Source: Streptantibioticus silvisoli
GTDB taxonomy: Bacteria > Actinomycetota > Actinomycetes > Streptomycetales > Streptomycetaceae
Length of the DNA stretch: 64,000 bases
Assembly (NCBI RefSeq): GCF_027947535.2
Contig: NZ_JAAGKO020000023.1
Span: 1-64,000 of the forward strand
Reading direction: 5' to 3'
How positions within the stretch are numbered: the first letter of the stretch is position 1; the number at the start of each line of letters is the position of its first letter. The notes beneath the pieces were generated by a model. That model saw nothing but the letters and a program-made list of their open reading frames with translations. It had not been told where the DNA came from and ran no database searches. Positions 53,291 through 61,351 of this stretch are shown here, in pieces. Made by a program: the position numbers and the translations under genes.

Positions 53291-53448
53291 CTTTACCCTG
53301 TCGGGGGCTGCCGCTGGGGAGGGTGACGGATGAGCCCATGGGCGGGATCGTCATGGGGCTGCGCCGGCGGTGACCCGGTGGCGCGCGCGGAGCCGCGGCC
53401 GTACCGCGCGCGGCAGGCGGCCGGCGTACGGCGGAGCTGCGGGACGGG

Positions 53449-53943
53449 TCAGGCGGTCTCGGCCTCGGACGTGCCGGACGGCCGCAACGGTGACTGCATG
53501 CGGGAGAAGGCGGTGTCGCAGAACGCCTCCAGCCCGTCGAGCAGCGCCGCGCGCTTGGCGGCCGGCATCTGCTCGATCACCGCGCTCAGCTCCTTCTCCC
53601 GGCGAGTGCGCAGGTCCCGCAGGAACGCGCTGCCGCGACCGCTGAGGTGCAGTTGCAGCTCACGGCGGCTGCTGGAACTCGGCGCGCGCTCCACGAACCC
53701 GACCGCCTGGAGCCGGTCGCACAGCCGGCTCACCGACGGCGGTGTGGAGCCCAGCGCGTCGGCGAGGGTGCGCAGGTTGATGCCCTCGTTGTGTTCGAGG
53801 ATGAACAGCACCCGCAGCTGGGAGGACGACACCGGCGCGGTCGAGGCCCGTCCCCACAGCACCTCCAGCAGTTCCGCGGCTACGGAGGTCACCCGCGACA
53901 CCTCGTCCGACACCCGCCGGCGCTGTGGAAGGGAAGGATTCAC
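53449..53943 (-). CDS. MarR-family transcriptional regulator
   Basis: A 164-residue winged-helix regulator: VSSSQLRVLFILEHNEGINLRTLADALGSTPPSVSRLCDRLQAVGFVERAPSSSSRRELQLHL at about 40-105, then a dimerisation helix (KELSAVIEQMPAAKRAALLDGLEAF). GTG at 53943 is listed as the outer start; GTG at the VSDEVSR residue is an alternative. Divergent from the first SpoIIE-like phosphatase with 145 bases between, so it may control that gene. MarR proteins release DNA on binding phenolic or oxidising ligands. Confidence 0.85.
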   Translation of the reverse strand: MNPSLPQRRRVSDEVSRVTSVAAELLEVLWGRASTAPVSSSQLRVLFILEHNEGINLRTLADALGSTPPSVSRLCDRLQAVGFVERAPSSSSRRELQLHLSGRGSAFLRDLRTRREKELSAVIEQMPAAKRAALLDGLEAFCDTAFSRMQSPLRPSGTSEAETA

Positions 53944-54088
53944 GGTCCCACTCTGACAGGCCCCGCCAATGAATGTCAGCTCACCGGTGGTCCGTGAGGG
54001 CACCGCCGGGTCCCGGCACCCCCGCGCGAGCCCGTCCGGCACCGGCGCGCACCCCGTCCTTCGTCGTCCTTCGTCTTCAGAGAATGGC

Positions 54089-55258
54089 GTGAACACCAAC
54101 GTGAACAGATTCCTGGCGGCGGAACGCGCCCTGCGTACCGCGGCCCCGCACCGGCTGGTGGAGGAGGTACGCCGCGTACTCACCGAGTCCTACGCGGTGG
54201 AGGGCGCCGACCTGCTGATGGCCGACTACGGGCTGACCGTGCTGCGTCCGGTCGGCGGCGAGCGGGAGCCGGGAGCGGAGACCGGGCTGCACAACACGCC
54301 GCAGGGCCGGGCGTTCGCCTCGCAGCAGCCGCTGCTGGAGGAGACCGGCGACGGCCGGGTCCTGGTCCACCTGCCGGTGTCGGTGCGCGGCGACCGGCTC
54401 GGGGTGCTGTCGCTGACCGCGGCGGCCGACCGGTGCGGCCCCGACGCGGTCGCCGAGTGGAGCGACCTGGCGCAGGTGCTGGCCCGGGAGGTGGTGATCG
54501 CCGAACGGGACACCGACCTGTACCTGCGCGCCCGGCGGCGCAGCCGGCTGACGCTGGCCGCCGAGATGCAGTGGCGGCTGCTGCCCGGCAACTCCCGGGT
54601 GCACCGCGAGTACGCCTGGGGCGCCCACCTGGTGCCGGCGTACGCCATCGACGGCGACAACTTCGACCTGTCCGCCGACGACGACCGCCTGACGGTGACG
54701 GTGACCAGCGGCATGGGCGAGGGCGCGGAGGCGGCGCAGCTGACCGGGCTGACCATCAGCGCGCTGCGCAACGCCCGCCGGGCCGGCCTGGGGGTGGCCG
54801 ACCAGGCGGCGCTGGCCGACCAGGCGGTCTTCGCGCACTACCGGGGCCGCGCCCACCTGTCGGTGCTGCTGCTGGAGTTCGAGTTCGGCACCGGCAGGGT
54901 GCAGGTGGTCGACGCCGGTTCGCCGCGGCTGCTGCGGCTGCGCTCCGGGGCGGTCGAGCCGGTCGAGTTCGAACCGCAGCTGCCGCTGGGGATGTTCGAG
55001 GAGACCGACTACGCGGCGCAGGAGTTCTTCGTGGAGCCCGGCGACCGGCTGGTGATCGTCAGCGACGGGGTGCACGCCACGGCCCCGGACGCCGAGCGCG
55101 ACGGGCTGCGGGCGCTGGCGCGGGCCATCACCACCACGCGGCTGCTGTCGGCCGCCGAGATGCCCGGCGCGGTGCTGCGGGTGCTGGCCGGCCACCGGGA
55201 GATCACCACGCCGGACGCCGACGCACTGGTGCTGTGCCTGGACTGGTTCGGCCGCTGA
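54089..55258 (+). CDS. SpoIIE-like PP2C phosphatase with lost metal Asp (A)
   Basis: A 389-residue protein: a GAF-like sensor (about 20-135; EGADLLMADYGLTVLRPVGG), a short helical linker, and a PP2C/SpoIIE domain (about 160-389). GDNFD at 189-193 and SDG at 325-327 are kept, but the usual D-G-M/V-x-G-H-G is SGMGEG at 207-212, so the second metal-binding Asp is Ser and His is Glu. It may have weak or no catalysis. Its neighbour B shows the opposite loss. In Streptomyces such proteins act on anti-sigma antagonists. Start GTG at 54089. Confidence 0.85.
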   Translation: MNTNVNRFLAAERALRTAAPHRLVEEVRRVLTESYAVEGADLLMADYGLTVLRPVGGEREPGAETGLHNTPQGRAFASQQPLLEETGDGRVLVHLPVSVRGDRLGVLSLTAAADRCGPDAVAEWSDLAQVLAREVVIAERDTDLYLRARRRSRLTLAAEMQWRLLPGNSRVHREYAWGAHLVPAYAIDGDNFDLSADDDRLTVTVTSGMGEGAEAAQLTGLTISALRNARRAGLGVADQAALADQAVFAHYRGRAHLSVLLLEFEFGTGRVQVVDAGSPRLLRLRSGAVEPVEFEPQLPLGMFEETDYAAQEFFVEPGDRLVIVSDGVHATAPDAERDGLRALARAITTTRLLSAAEMPGAVLRVLAGHREITTPDADALVLCLDWFGR

Positions 55259-55364
55259 GCAGCGCTCCGTCCCGGCGGAGCGACGACTACGGTGGGGCGT
55301 GCGGACGGCTCGCGTCTCACCGGCGGCCGGGAAACGGCACCGCAGGCCCCGAAAGGACAATCCG

Positions 55365-56552
55365 ATGAGCGAAGCCCGTCCCCGGACGACGGTGGAGAGC
55401 GCCCTGCGCGACACGCCGCCGCACGCCCTGCTGAGAACCGTCCGCTCGCTGCTGGCCGAACGGGTCGGCGCCCAGGACGTCACGCTGCGGCTCGCGGACT
55501 ACGGTGCCGCCGTCCTCCAGGCGGTCGGCGACGGCCCCGAGCCCGACCCCGAGCTGACGGTGCCGGCCCGCAGCGGCACGCCGGGGCGGGCGTTCTCCGC
55601 GCAGCGGCCGGTGCTGGAGGAGGTCGGCGACGACGGGGCGGTGCTGACCCACCGACCGGTCACGGTGCGCGGTGACCGGCTCGGGCTGCTGTCGGTCCTC
55701 CTGCCGTCCGCGGCGGCGGCCGAGAAGGCGGCCGACGAGCTGGCGGCGATGGCCGACGCGCTGGCCCACGAACTGATGGCGGCCGACCGGGACACCGACC
55801 TGTACGTGCGCAGCCGGCGCCGCAAGCGGCTGACGCTGGCCGCCGAGATGCAGTGGGCGATGCTGCCGGGGCGCGGCTGCGTACGGGACGAGTACACGAT
55901 CGGCGCCCACCTGGAGCCCGCGTACTCGATCGGCGGGGACAACTTCGACTGGAGCAGCGGCGACGGGCTGCTGACGCTGAGCGTGACCGACGGCATGGGC
56001 CACGGCATGGACGCGGCGCTGCTGACCGGGCTGGCGGTCTCCGCGCTGCGCAACGCCCGCCGGGCCGGGCTGGGGGTGGTGGACCAGGCGGCGCTGGCCG
56101 ACCAGGCGGTCTTCGCGCAGTACCAGGGCGCCTCCTACGCCGCGAGCCTGCTGCTGTCGTTCGACCTGGCCACCGGCGCCGTGGAGGCGGTCGACGCCGG
56201 CTCGCCGCGGGTGTACCGGATGCGGGCCGGCGAGGTGAACCTCGTTCCGCTGGAGCCGCAGCTGCCGCTGGGGATGTTCGAGGACACGCCGTACACGTCG
56301 CAGACGTTCCAGATGGAGGCCGGCGACCGGCTGGTGATCGTCAGCACCGGGGTGCACACCACGGCGTCGGCGACGGGTGTGGCGTACGGGGAGCGGGAGC
56401 TGTGCCGGCGGGTGCGGGCGACCCGGCTGGGGTCGCCGACCGAGACGGCGCACGCGGTGGTCAACGGGCTGATCGAGTACTCCGGCTCGTCCGAGCTGGC
56501 CGCCGACGCCTCGGTGGTGTGCGTGGACTGGCGGGGCCGCCCGACACCCTGA
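55365..56552 (+). CDS. SpoIIE-like PP2C phosphatase with lost metal Asp (B)
   Basis: A 395-residue paralogue of A, with the same order of GAF-like and PP2C domains. TDGMGHG at 208-214 is intact and resembles SpoIIE, but the SDG motif is STG at 327-329 (Asp to Thr). GDNFD is at 191-195. GAAAGGA precedes the ATG. It starts 107 bases after A and the two share long identical stretches (RLTLAAEMQW, RNARRAGLGV, QAALADQAVFA), so they are a tandem duplication. Whether they form a heterodimer is unknown. Confidence 0.85.
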   Translation: MSEARPRTTVESALRDTPPHALLRTVRSLLAERVGAQDVTLRLADYGAAVLQAVGDGPEPDPELTVPARSGTPGRAFSAQRPVLEEVGDDGAVLTHRPVTVRGDRLGLLSVLLPSAAAAEKAADELAAMADALAHELMAADRDTDLYVRSRRRKRLTLAAEMQWAMLPGRGCVRDEYTIGAHLEPAYSIGGDNFDWSSGDGLLTLSVTDGMGHGMDAALLTGLAVSALRNARRAGLGVVDQAALADQAVFAQYQGASYAASLLLSFDLATGAVEAVDAGSPRVYRMRAGEVNLVPLEPQLPLGMFEDTPYTSQTFQMEAGDRLVIVSTGVHTTASATGVAYGERELCRRVRATRLGSPTETAHAVVNGLIEYSGSSELAADASVVCVDWRGRPTP

Positions 56553-56670
56553 ACGGACCGTCCGCAGCGGTCGGAGGCGGTCGGGGGCGGCTGCGGTCAG
56601 GAGCGCTGGACGGGAAGCCGCCGGGCGGACGGCTGCCGTCAGGAGCGCCCGGGGCCGGCGGAGGCGGTCG

Positions 56671-57147
56671 TCAGGACGCGTTGTCCTGCTCGGCGTCGCG
56701 GCCGGGGTCGGCGGCGTCCTGGAAGGCGGTGAGGCCGCTGGTCAGGTCGCGGACCCGGTCGGGCGGCATGCGGCGCAGCACGTCGTTGAGGTCGCGGCGG
56801 CGCCGGTCGTCGACGGCGGCGAGCAGTGTCCGGCCCTGGTGGGTGACGCGCAGCGCGGTCTCGCGGCGGTTGCCCGGTGAGGCGGTGCGTTCCAGCAGGC
56901 CGGCGGCCTCCAGCCGGTCGCACAGCCGGCTGGCCGAGGACAGTGCCATGCCGGCCGCCTCGGCGAGGCCGGTGATGTTGGTGCCCTCCTCCTGGGCCAC
57001 GATGCCCAGCGCCCGCAGCTGGTGCGCGGACAGCCGGGGTGAGGCGGCGGCCCCGCCGCGCGCCCACAGTTCGGTCAGCGCGGCCACCGGCGCGGCGATC
57101 TCCTCGACCGCCGCCGGATCACGGTTTCGTCCGCCCTCGTCCGCCAT
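56671..57147 (-). CDS. MarR-family transcriptional regulator 2
   Basis: A 158-residue winged-helix protein: LSAHQLRALGIVAQEEGTNITGLAEAAGMALSSASRLCDRLEAAGLLERTASPGNRRETALRVTHQGRTLL. It shares the LGSTPPSVSRLCDRL-like recognition helix (SSASRLCDRLEA) with the MarR at 53449. Convergent with phosphatase B. It may be the second regulator of this locus. Confidence 0.87.
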   Translation of the reverse strand: MADEGGRNRDPAAVEEIAAPVAALTELWARGGAAASPRLSAHQLRALGIVAQEEGTNITGLAEAAGMALSSASRLCDRLEAAGLLERTASPGNRRETALRVTHQGRTLLAAVDDRRRRDLNDVLRRMPPDRVRDLTSGLTAFQDAADPGRDAEQDNAS

Positions 57148-57182
57148 GACGGCCTAGCGGGCCGGACGACGGCGCGGGGCGG

Positions 57183-57209
57183 GTACCCGGCCCACCGCGG
57201 GCCGGGTAC
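57183..57209 (-). terminator. Hairpin between RR-PP2C and MarR genes
   Basis: GTACCCGGCCC at 57183-57193 pairs exactly with GGGCCGGGTAC at 57199-57209, five-base loop. It lies about 70 bases past the stop of the leftward response-regulator gene. Confidence 0.6.
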
Positions 57210-57279
57210 GGGCGCGGTACGGATGACGCACGTCAGGCCTCTTTCCGGCCGGGCTCCGAGCCCTGCCTGAGGTCGCTGC

Positions 57280-58563
57280 TTACCCGCTGGCGCCCGGATC
57301 ATGCGGAACCGGTTCGAGCAGTACGACGGCGACGTCGTCGGCGAAGCCGTCCCCGGCGGTGGTGACCGCTTCGGCGTCCGCCATCAGGCCGTCGGTGAAG
57401 GCCGGTCCCGGCAGGCCGGTGAGGCGGTTGGCCAGCGCCACCAGGCCGTCCTCGCCGAGCCGGGCCGCACCGGCGCCGCCGAGCCGCCCCTCGCACAGCC
57501 CGTCGGTGAACAGCACCGCGCTGCCGCCCGGCGGCAGCTCGACCTCGTCCTGGGTCCAGTCGGCCCCGGCCAGCAGGCCCAGGGCCGGTCCGCGCGCGGG
57601 GTCGGCCAGCCGTACCCCGGTGGGCGAGCGGATCAGCAGCCCGGGGTGGCCGGCCCGCAGCACCCGCAGCACCGGGTCGCCGGGGTGCAGGGCGAGCACG
57701 CAGACGGTGGCGTACATCTCGGGGCCGGCCCGCTCGGCGAGCGTGATGCGTTCCAGGTAGCGGATCAGCGCCGGGCCGCGTACCCCGCTGAGGACCAGGG
57801 TGCGCCAGGCGATGCGCAGGCAGACGCCGAGCGCGGCGGCGTCGGGGCCGTGCCCGGAGACGTCGCCGATCACGGCGTGCACCACACCGTGGTCGTCCTC
57901 CACGACGTCGTAGAAGTCGCCGCCGAGCAGCGCGGTGCTGCGGCCGGGCCGGTAACGGGCGGTGACCCGCACCCGGGGCACGTCGCCGAGCAGCGGGACC
58001 GGCAGCAGGCCGCGGGCGAGGCGGGCGTTCTCCTCGGCGCGCAGCCGTTCGGCCTGGAGGGCGGCCGCGGCGGCCTCGGTCTGCTTGCGCTGGACGGCGT
58101 AGCTGACGGTACGGCGCAGCAGGTCGGGGTCGACGCGGTCCTTGATGAGGTAGTCCTGCGCGCCGGCGGCGACGGCGGCCAGGCCGTCGCGTTCCCCGGC
58201 CAGGCCGGTCATGACGACGACGGCGGCGCCCGCCGCGTGGGCCAGCACCTCGGCCAGCACGCGCCGGCCGCGCGCGTCGGGCAGGTGGAGGTCGAGCAGC
58301 ACGCACTGCGGGGGCCGGGTGCGCAGGGCCAGCAGGGCGTCAGCCAGCGTGCTGGCCCAGCGCGGCCGGGCGCCGAGTCCGCTGTCGGCGAGCAGCGTCT
58401 CGATCAGCAGGGCGTCGGCCGGGTCGTCCTCGACCAGCAGGACCGACAGCGGCGCGGTGCCGGTCCCGGAACGCGGTTCGGGCAGCGTGCCCTGCCGGGG
58501 CGGCGGGGCGGTGGTGGAAGGCGGTTCTGGCGCCGGGCGCAGGGGCCCGAGCTCGGAGGCCAT
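57280..58563 (-). CDS. Response regulator fused to PP2C phosphatase (RssB-like)
   Basis: A 427-residue protein. After a Pro-rich N-terminus (1-37), a receiver domain (about 38-160) has the acidic EDD at 45-47, phosphoacceptor Asp in LLDLHLP (residue 91), Thr at 119 and Lys at 141. A short coiled coil leads to a complete PP2C domain (about 195-415) with GGDFYD, IGDVSGHG, FTDGL and ADDVAVV, all metal ligands present. It should be an active phosphatase switched by phosphorylation and probably feeds the sigma system beside it. It is divergent from the sigma gene at 58871. Confidence 0.9.
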   Translation of the reverse strand: MASELGPLRPAPEPPSTTAPPPRQGTLPEPRSGTGTAPLSVLLVEDDPADALLIETLLADSGLGARPRWASTLADALLALRTRPPQCVLLDLHLPDARGRRVLAEVLAHAAGAAVVVMTGLAGERDGLAAVAAGAQDYLIKDRVDPDLLRRTVSYAVQRKQTEAAAAALQAERLRAEENARLARGLLPVPLLGDVPRVRVTARYRPGRSTALLGGDFYDVVEDDHGVVHAVIGDVSGHGPDAAALGVCLRIAWRTLVLSGVRGPALIRYLERITLAERAGPEMYATVCVLALHPGDPVLRVLRAGHPGLLIRSPTGVRLADPARGPALGLLAGADWTQDEVELPPGGSAVLFTDGLCEGRLGGAGAARLGEDGLVALANRLTGLPGPAFTDGLMADAEAVTTAGDGFADDVAVVLLEPVPHDPGASG

Positions 58564-58702
58564 CCGTTGTCACCTCGTCTTCGACGTCACGGCAGGGGGC
58601 ACCGCCGTTCCGTGACGCCGGCCGGGGCGCGGGGGCGCCGGGCGGCCGGGCGGGGGGATGACGGCGAGGTCGGTGTGCGGTACGTGACCGAACCGTAAAT
58701 TT

Positions 58703-58721
58703 ATTGCTGGTCGACAACAAT
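58703..58721. promoter_or_regulatory. MarR-like palindrome upstream of the second sigma gene
   Basis: ATTGCTGGTCGACAACAAT is a 19-base imperfect palindrome (6 of 9 paired positions match). It shares GACAACA with the site at 53252-53273. It lies between the divergent response-regulator and sigma genes. The MarR proteins encoded close by are the candidate binders. Confidence 0.45.
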
Positions 58722-58804
58722 GCAGCGTGACCGGGACGCTGGCAAGTCGAAGTGCCCGGCGCGTCGCGGCCCGGAAGCCGCCGACATCCGGTGGGAGGAA
58801 ATAT

Positions 58805-58828
58805 GTTTGGACTCCGGGACCGGGGTAA
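58805..58828 (+). promoter_or_regulatory. SigB-type promoter of the second sigma gene
   Basis: GTTT at 58805-58808, 14-base spacer, GGGTAA at 58823-58828. Same spacing as the promoter of the first sigma gene; only the last base differs from GGGTAT. The expected start is about 36 bases before the ATG. Confidence 0.65.
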
Positions 58829-58870
58829 CCGCTGACTGTTGTCGTTCGGCAAGAGTCCTTGGGAGAGGCC

Positions 58871-59752
58871 ATGACGGTTGGGTTCCAGGAGCAGGTCACC
58901 ACGGGTGCCGTCGCACCCCTGTTGAGCGGATCGGCCGCCATCCCGTCGGCGCGCTACGGCACCGCGGCGGGCGGCCGGGAGACCCCGGTCTCCGAGATCA
59001 AGGAGGTCTCCCGGACGCTGTTCCGGCGGCTGGCCGCGCTGGAGGAGGGCACCGGCGAGTACCAGTACGTGCGCGGCACCCTGATCGAACTCAACATGAC
59101 CCTGGTCCGGTTCGCCGCCAAGCGGTTCAGCAACCACGCCGACCAGATGGAGGACATCATCCAGGTCGGCACGATCGGCCTGATCAAGGCGGTCGACCGC
59201 TACGACCCGGACTACGGCACCGAGTTCGTCACCTTCGCCATGCCGACCATCGTCGGGGAGATGAAGCGGTTCTTCCGCGACACCTCCTGGGCGGTCCACG
59301 TGCCGCGCCGCCTTCAGGAGCTGCGCATCGACCTGGCCAAGACCAACGACCTCCTGGCCGCCGAACTCGACCGCGCCCCCACCGTCGCCGAACTCGCCGC
59401 GCGCCTGGAGGTCTCGGAGGAGGAGGTGATCGAGGCCCAGGTCGCCGCCAACGCCCACACCGCCAGCTCCATCGACGCCCAGATCGGTGACGAGGAGGAC
59501 GAGGGCACCGCGTGGGCCACCCGGATCGGCTTCGAGGACCCGGCGCTCGAGGGCATCGAGAACCTCAACGCCCTCAAGCCGCTGATCGCCGAACTCCCCG
59601 AGCGCGAGCGGGCCATCCTGTCGATGCGCTTCGGCGCCGACATGACCCAGGCCGCCATCGGCGCCGAACTCGGCCTGTCCCAGATGCACATCTCGCGGCT
59701 GCTCTCCACCACGTTGAACCGGCTGCGCCGCCGGCTGCTGACCGAGGCCTGA
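58871..59752 (+). CDS. SigB/SigF/SigG-family sigma factor, second paralogue
   Basis: A 293-residue sigma factor closely related to the product at 44026; regions 2 to 4 are nearly identical (FSNHADQMEDIIQVGTIGLI, VTFAMPTIVGEMKRFFRDTS, RAILSMRFGADMTQAAIGAE). The N-terminal 40 residues differ, and that is where the two may be told apart by partners. ATG at 58871 has GGGAGAGG upstream. No RsbW-type kinase or RsbV-type antagonist is encoded in the window, so regulation must use partners elsewhere or the nearby phosphatases. Confidence 0.93.
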   Translation: MTVGFQEQVTTGAVAPLLSGSAAIPSARYGTAAGGRETPVSEIKEVSRTLFRRLAALEEGTGEYQYVRGTLIELNMTLVRFAAKRFSNHADQMEDIIQVGTIGLIKAVDRYDPDYGTEFVTFAMPTIVGEMKRFFRDTSWAVHVPRRLQELRIDLAKTNDLLAAELDRAPTVAELAARLEVSEEEVIEAQVAANAHTASSIDAQIGDEEDEGTAWATRIGFEDPALEGIENLNALKPLIAELPERERAILSMRFGADMTQAAIGAELGLSQMHISRLLSTTLNRLRRRLLTEA

Positions 59753-59775
59753 CCGGCCCGGAGCCGAACGGCGGG

Positions 59776-59815
59776 CCGCGGGCCCGACGCCCCCCGGGGG
59801 GCGTCGGGCCCGCGG
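59776..59815 (+). terminator. Perfect 40-base palindrome after the sigma gene
   Basis: Arms of 20 bases at 59776-59795 and 59796-59815 are exact complements with no spacer (CCCCCGGGGG at the centre), 23 bases after the stop. A very stable hairpin and clear terminator. Confidence 0.8.
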
Positions 59816-60430
59816 TGCGGTTGCCTGCGGCGCGGCGTCGGGGCTAGCGGTGCGGCTGCTTGGGGGGCGGTGCGGGGTCTGCGGTGGGGGCCGGCTTGCG
59901 GTGCGGCTGCTTGCGGCGCGGTTGCCTGCGGCGCGGTGTCGGGGCTTGCGGTGCGGCGTCGGGGCTTGCGGTGCGGCTGCTTGGGGGGCGGTGCGGGGGG
60001 CTGCGGTGGGGGCCGGCTCGCGGTGCGGTTGCTTGAGGCGCGGGGGGCGGTCTGCGGAGCGTCCGGCTTGCGGTGCGGTGTTGGGGCTGGCGGTGGGGCT
60101 GCCTGGGGCGCGGTGCGGCGGGTCCGCGCGGCGTCCGGCCTGCGGCGCGGCGTCGGGGCTTGCGGTGCGGCTGCTTGGGGGGCGGTGCGGGGGCCGGCTT
60201 GCGGCGCGGCGTCGGACTTACGGTGCAGCTGCCTGCGGCGCCGTGCAGCGAGTCCGCAGGGCGTCTGGCTCGCGGCGCGGTGTCGGGGCTGGCGGTGCGG
60301 TGTCGGGGCTGGCGGTGCGACTGCCTGGGGCGCGGTGCGGCGGGGGCCAGCCTGCGGCGCGGCGTCGGGGCTGGCGGTGCGGCTGCCTGCCGCGCGGTGC
60401 GGCACGTCCGGCTTGCGGTGCGGTGTCCGG
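59816..60430. repeat. G-rich minisatellite, about 600 bases
   Basis: Imperfect repeats built from TGCGGTGCGGCTGC, GCGGCGTCGGGGCTTGCGG and CTTGGGGGGCGGTGCGGGG. A larger unit of about 75 bases recurs near 59829, 59954 and 60140. All G runs are on the plus strand and many reach four to six Gs, so G-quadruplexes are possible. Long open frames crossing it in several frames translate to Pro/Arg/Ala/Gln repeats and are not credible genes. Confidence 0.8.
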
Positions 60431-60475
60431 CCCGCGACGTCCTCCCCCGCGCCCCGGACCCGTGCCCCCGTCCCC

Positions 60476-61351
60476 TCAGCCGCGCAGCGCCGTTCGGGCG
60501 GCCGTCAGGGCGCGGCGGCCGTAGGGGGCGCCGAACAGCGTGGCGTGGACCAGCAGGGGGAACAGCTGGTGCAGCGCGACCCGTTGGGGGCGGCCGGGAG
60601 GCAGCGGTGCGGCCTCGTCGTAGGCGGCCAGGACGCGGTCCAGGTGCGGGCAGCCGAACAGTTCCAGCATGGCCAGGTCGGTCTCGCGGTGGCCGCCGTG
60701 CGCGGCCGGGTCGATCAGCCAGGGGCCGCCGTCCTCGCCCCACAGCACGTTGCCGTTCCACAGGTCGCCGTGCAGCCGGGCGGGCGGGAGCGGCGGGCCG
60801 GCGAGTTCCGGCAGGCGGCGGCACACCTCCTCGACGACCCCGCCCTCCCCCGGTCCGACGGCCCCGGCGTCCACCGCGCCGCGCAGGTACGGCAGTACGC
60901 GGTGCTCGGCGTACCAGGCCGGCCACTCCCGCCCCGGTTCGTCGCGCATCGGCGCCCGGCCGATCCACGCGTCGGACGGGCCGCCGGGCGGGGGCGAGCC
61001 GAAGTGCGGCGCGCCGGCCGCGTGCAGGGCGGCGAGTTCGCGACCGAGGCGTTCGGCGCCGCGCACCGTCGGTCCGCCCTCGGTGATCCGCTCGAGGACC
61101 AGCCACTGCTCGTCGGAGCCGTGGATCGCGGGAACGCGGACCGCCGCGGTGTCCGCCAGCCAGCGCAGGCCGGCCGCCTCCGCGGCGGTGGCGCCGGGGC
61201 CGGTGCCGCGTTTGGCCACCAGCTGCGCCCCGCCGGCGAGTTCGACCAGCGCCAGCCCGGCGCCCCACGGCCGCACCGCGCGCACCCGGCGCCCGGTCAG
61301 CCGGGCGGTGGCCGCCGCGGCCTCGCCCGGCCCGGCGGCCGGCCCGGTCAC
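60476..61351 (-). CDS. Fructosamine kinase family protein
   Basis: A 291-residue FN3K/APH-fold kinase. N-lobe: LVAKRGTG with the ATP-binding Lys; catalytic loop RLHGDLWNGNVLWGED; metal site LIDPAAHGGHRETDLAML. FN3K proteins phosphorylate ketosamines to remove glycation from proteins. Its start overlaps by four bases the stop of the upstream tyrosine phosphatase, so the two are cotranscribed. They may act together in repair of sugar-modified or phosphorylated amines. Confidence 0.9.
   Translation of the reverse strand: MTGPAAGPGEAAAATARLTGRRVRAVRPWGAGLALVELAGGAQLVAKRGTGPGATAAEAAGLRWLADTAAVRVPAIHGSDEQWLVLERITEGGPTVRGAERLGRELAALHAAGAPHFGSPPPGGPSDAWIGRAPMRDEPGREWPAWYAEHRVLPYLRGAVDAGAVGPGEGGVVEEVCRRLPELAGPPLPPARLHGDLWNGNVLWGEDGGPWLIDPAAHGGHRETDLAMLELFGCPHLDRVLAAYDEAAPLPPGRPQRVALHQLFPLLVHATLFGAPYGRRALTAARTALRG

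Noticed and set aside
57181-57210. GGGTAC elements between MarR 2 and RR-PP2C as SigB promoters
   Set aside because: No GNNT element at 14-16 bases on either strand; the site is better explained as the terminator hairpin at 57183-57209.
59314-61268. Long minus-strand frames giving Pro/Arg/Ala/Gln repeat proteins
   Set aside because: They arise from the G-rich minisatellite and cross the sigma and kinase genes in wrong frames. No start signal, no conserved domain.
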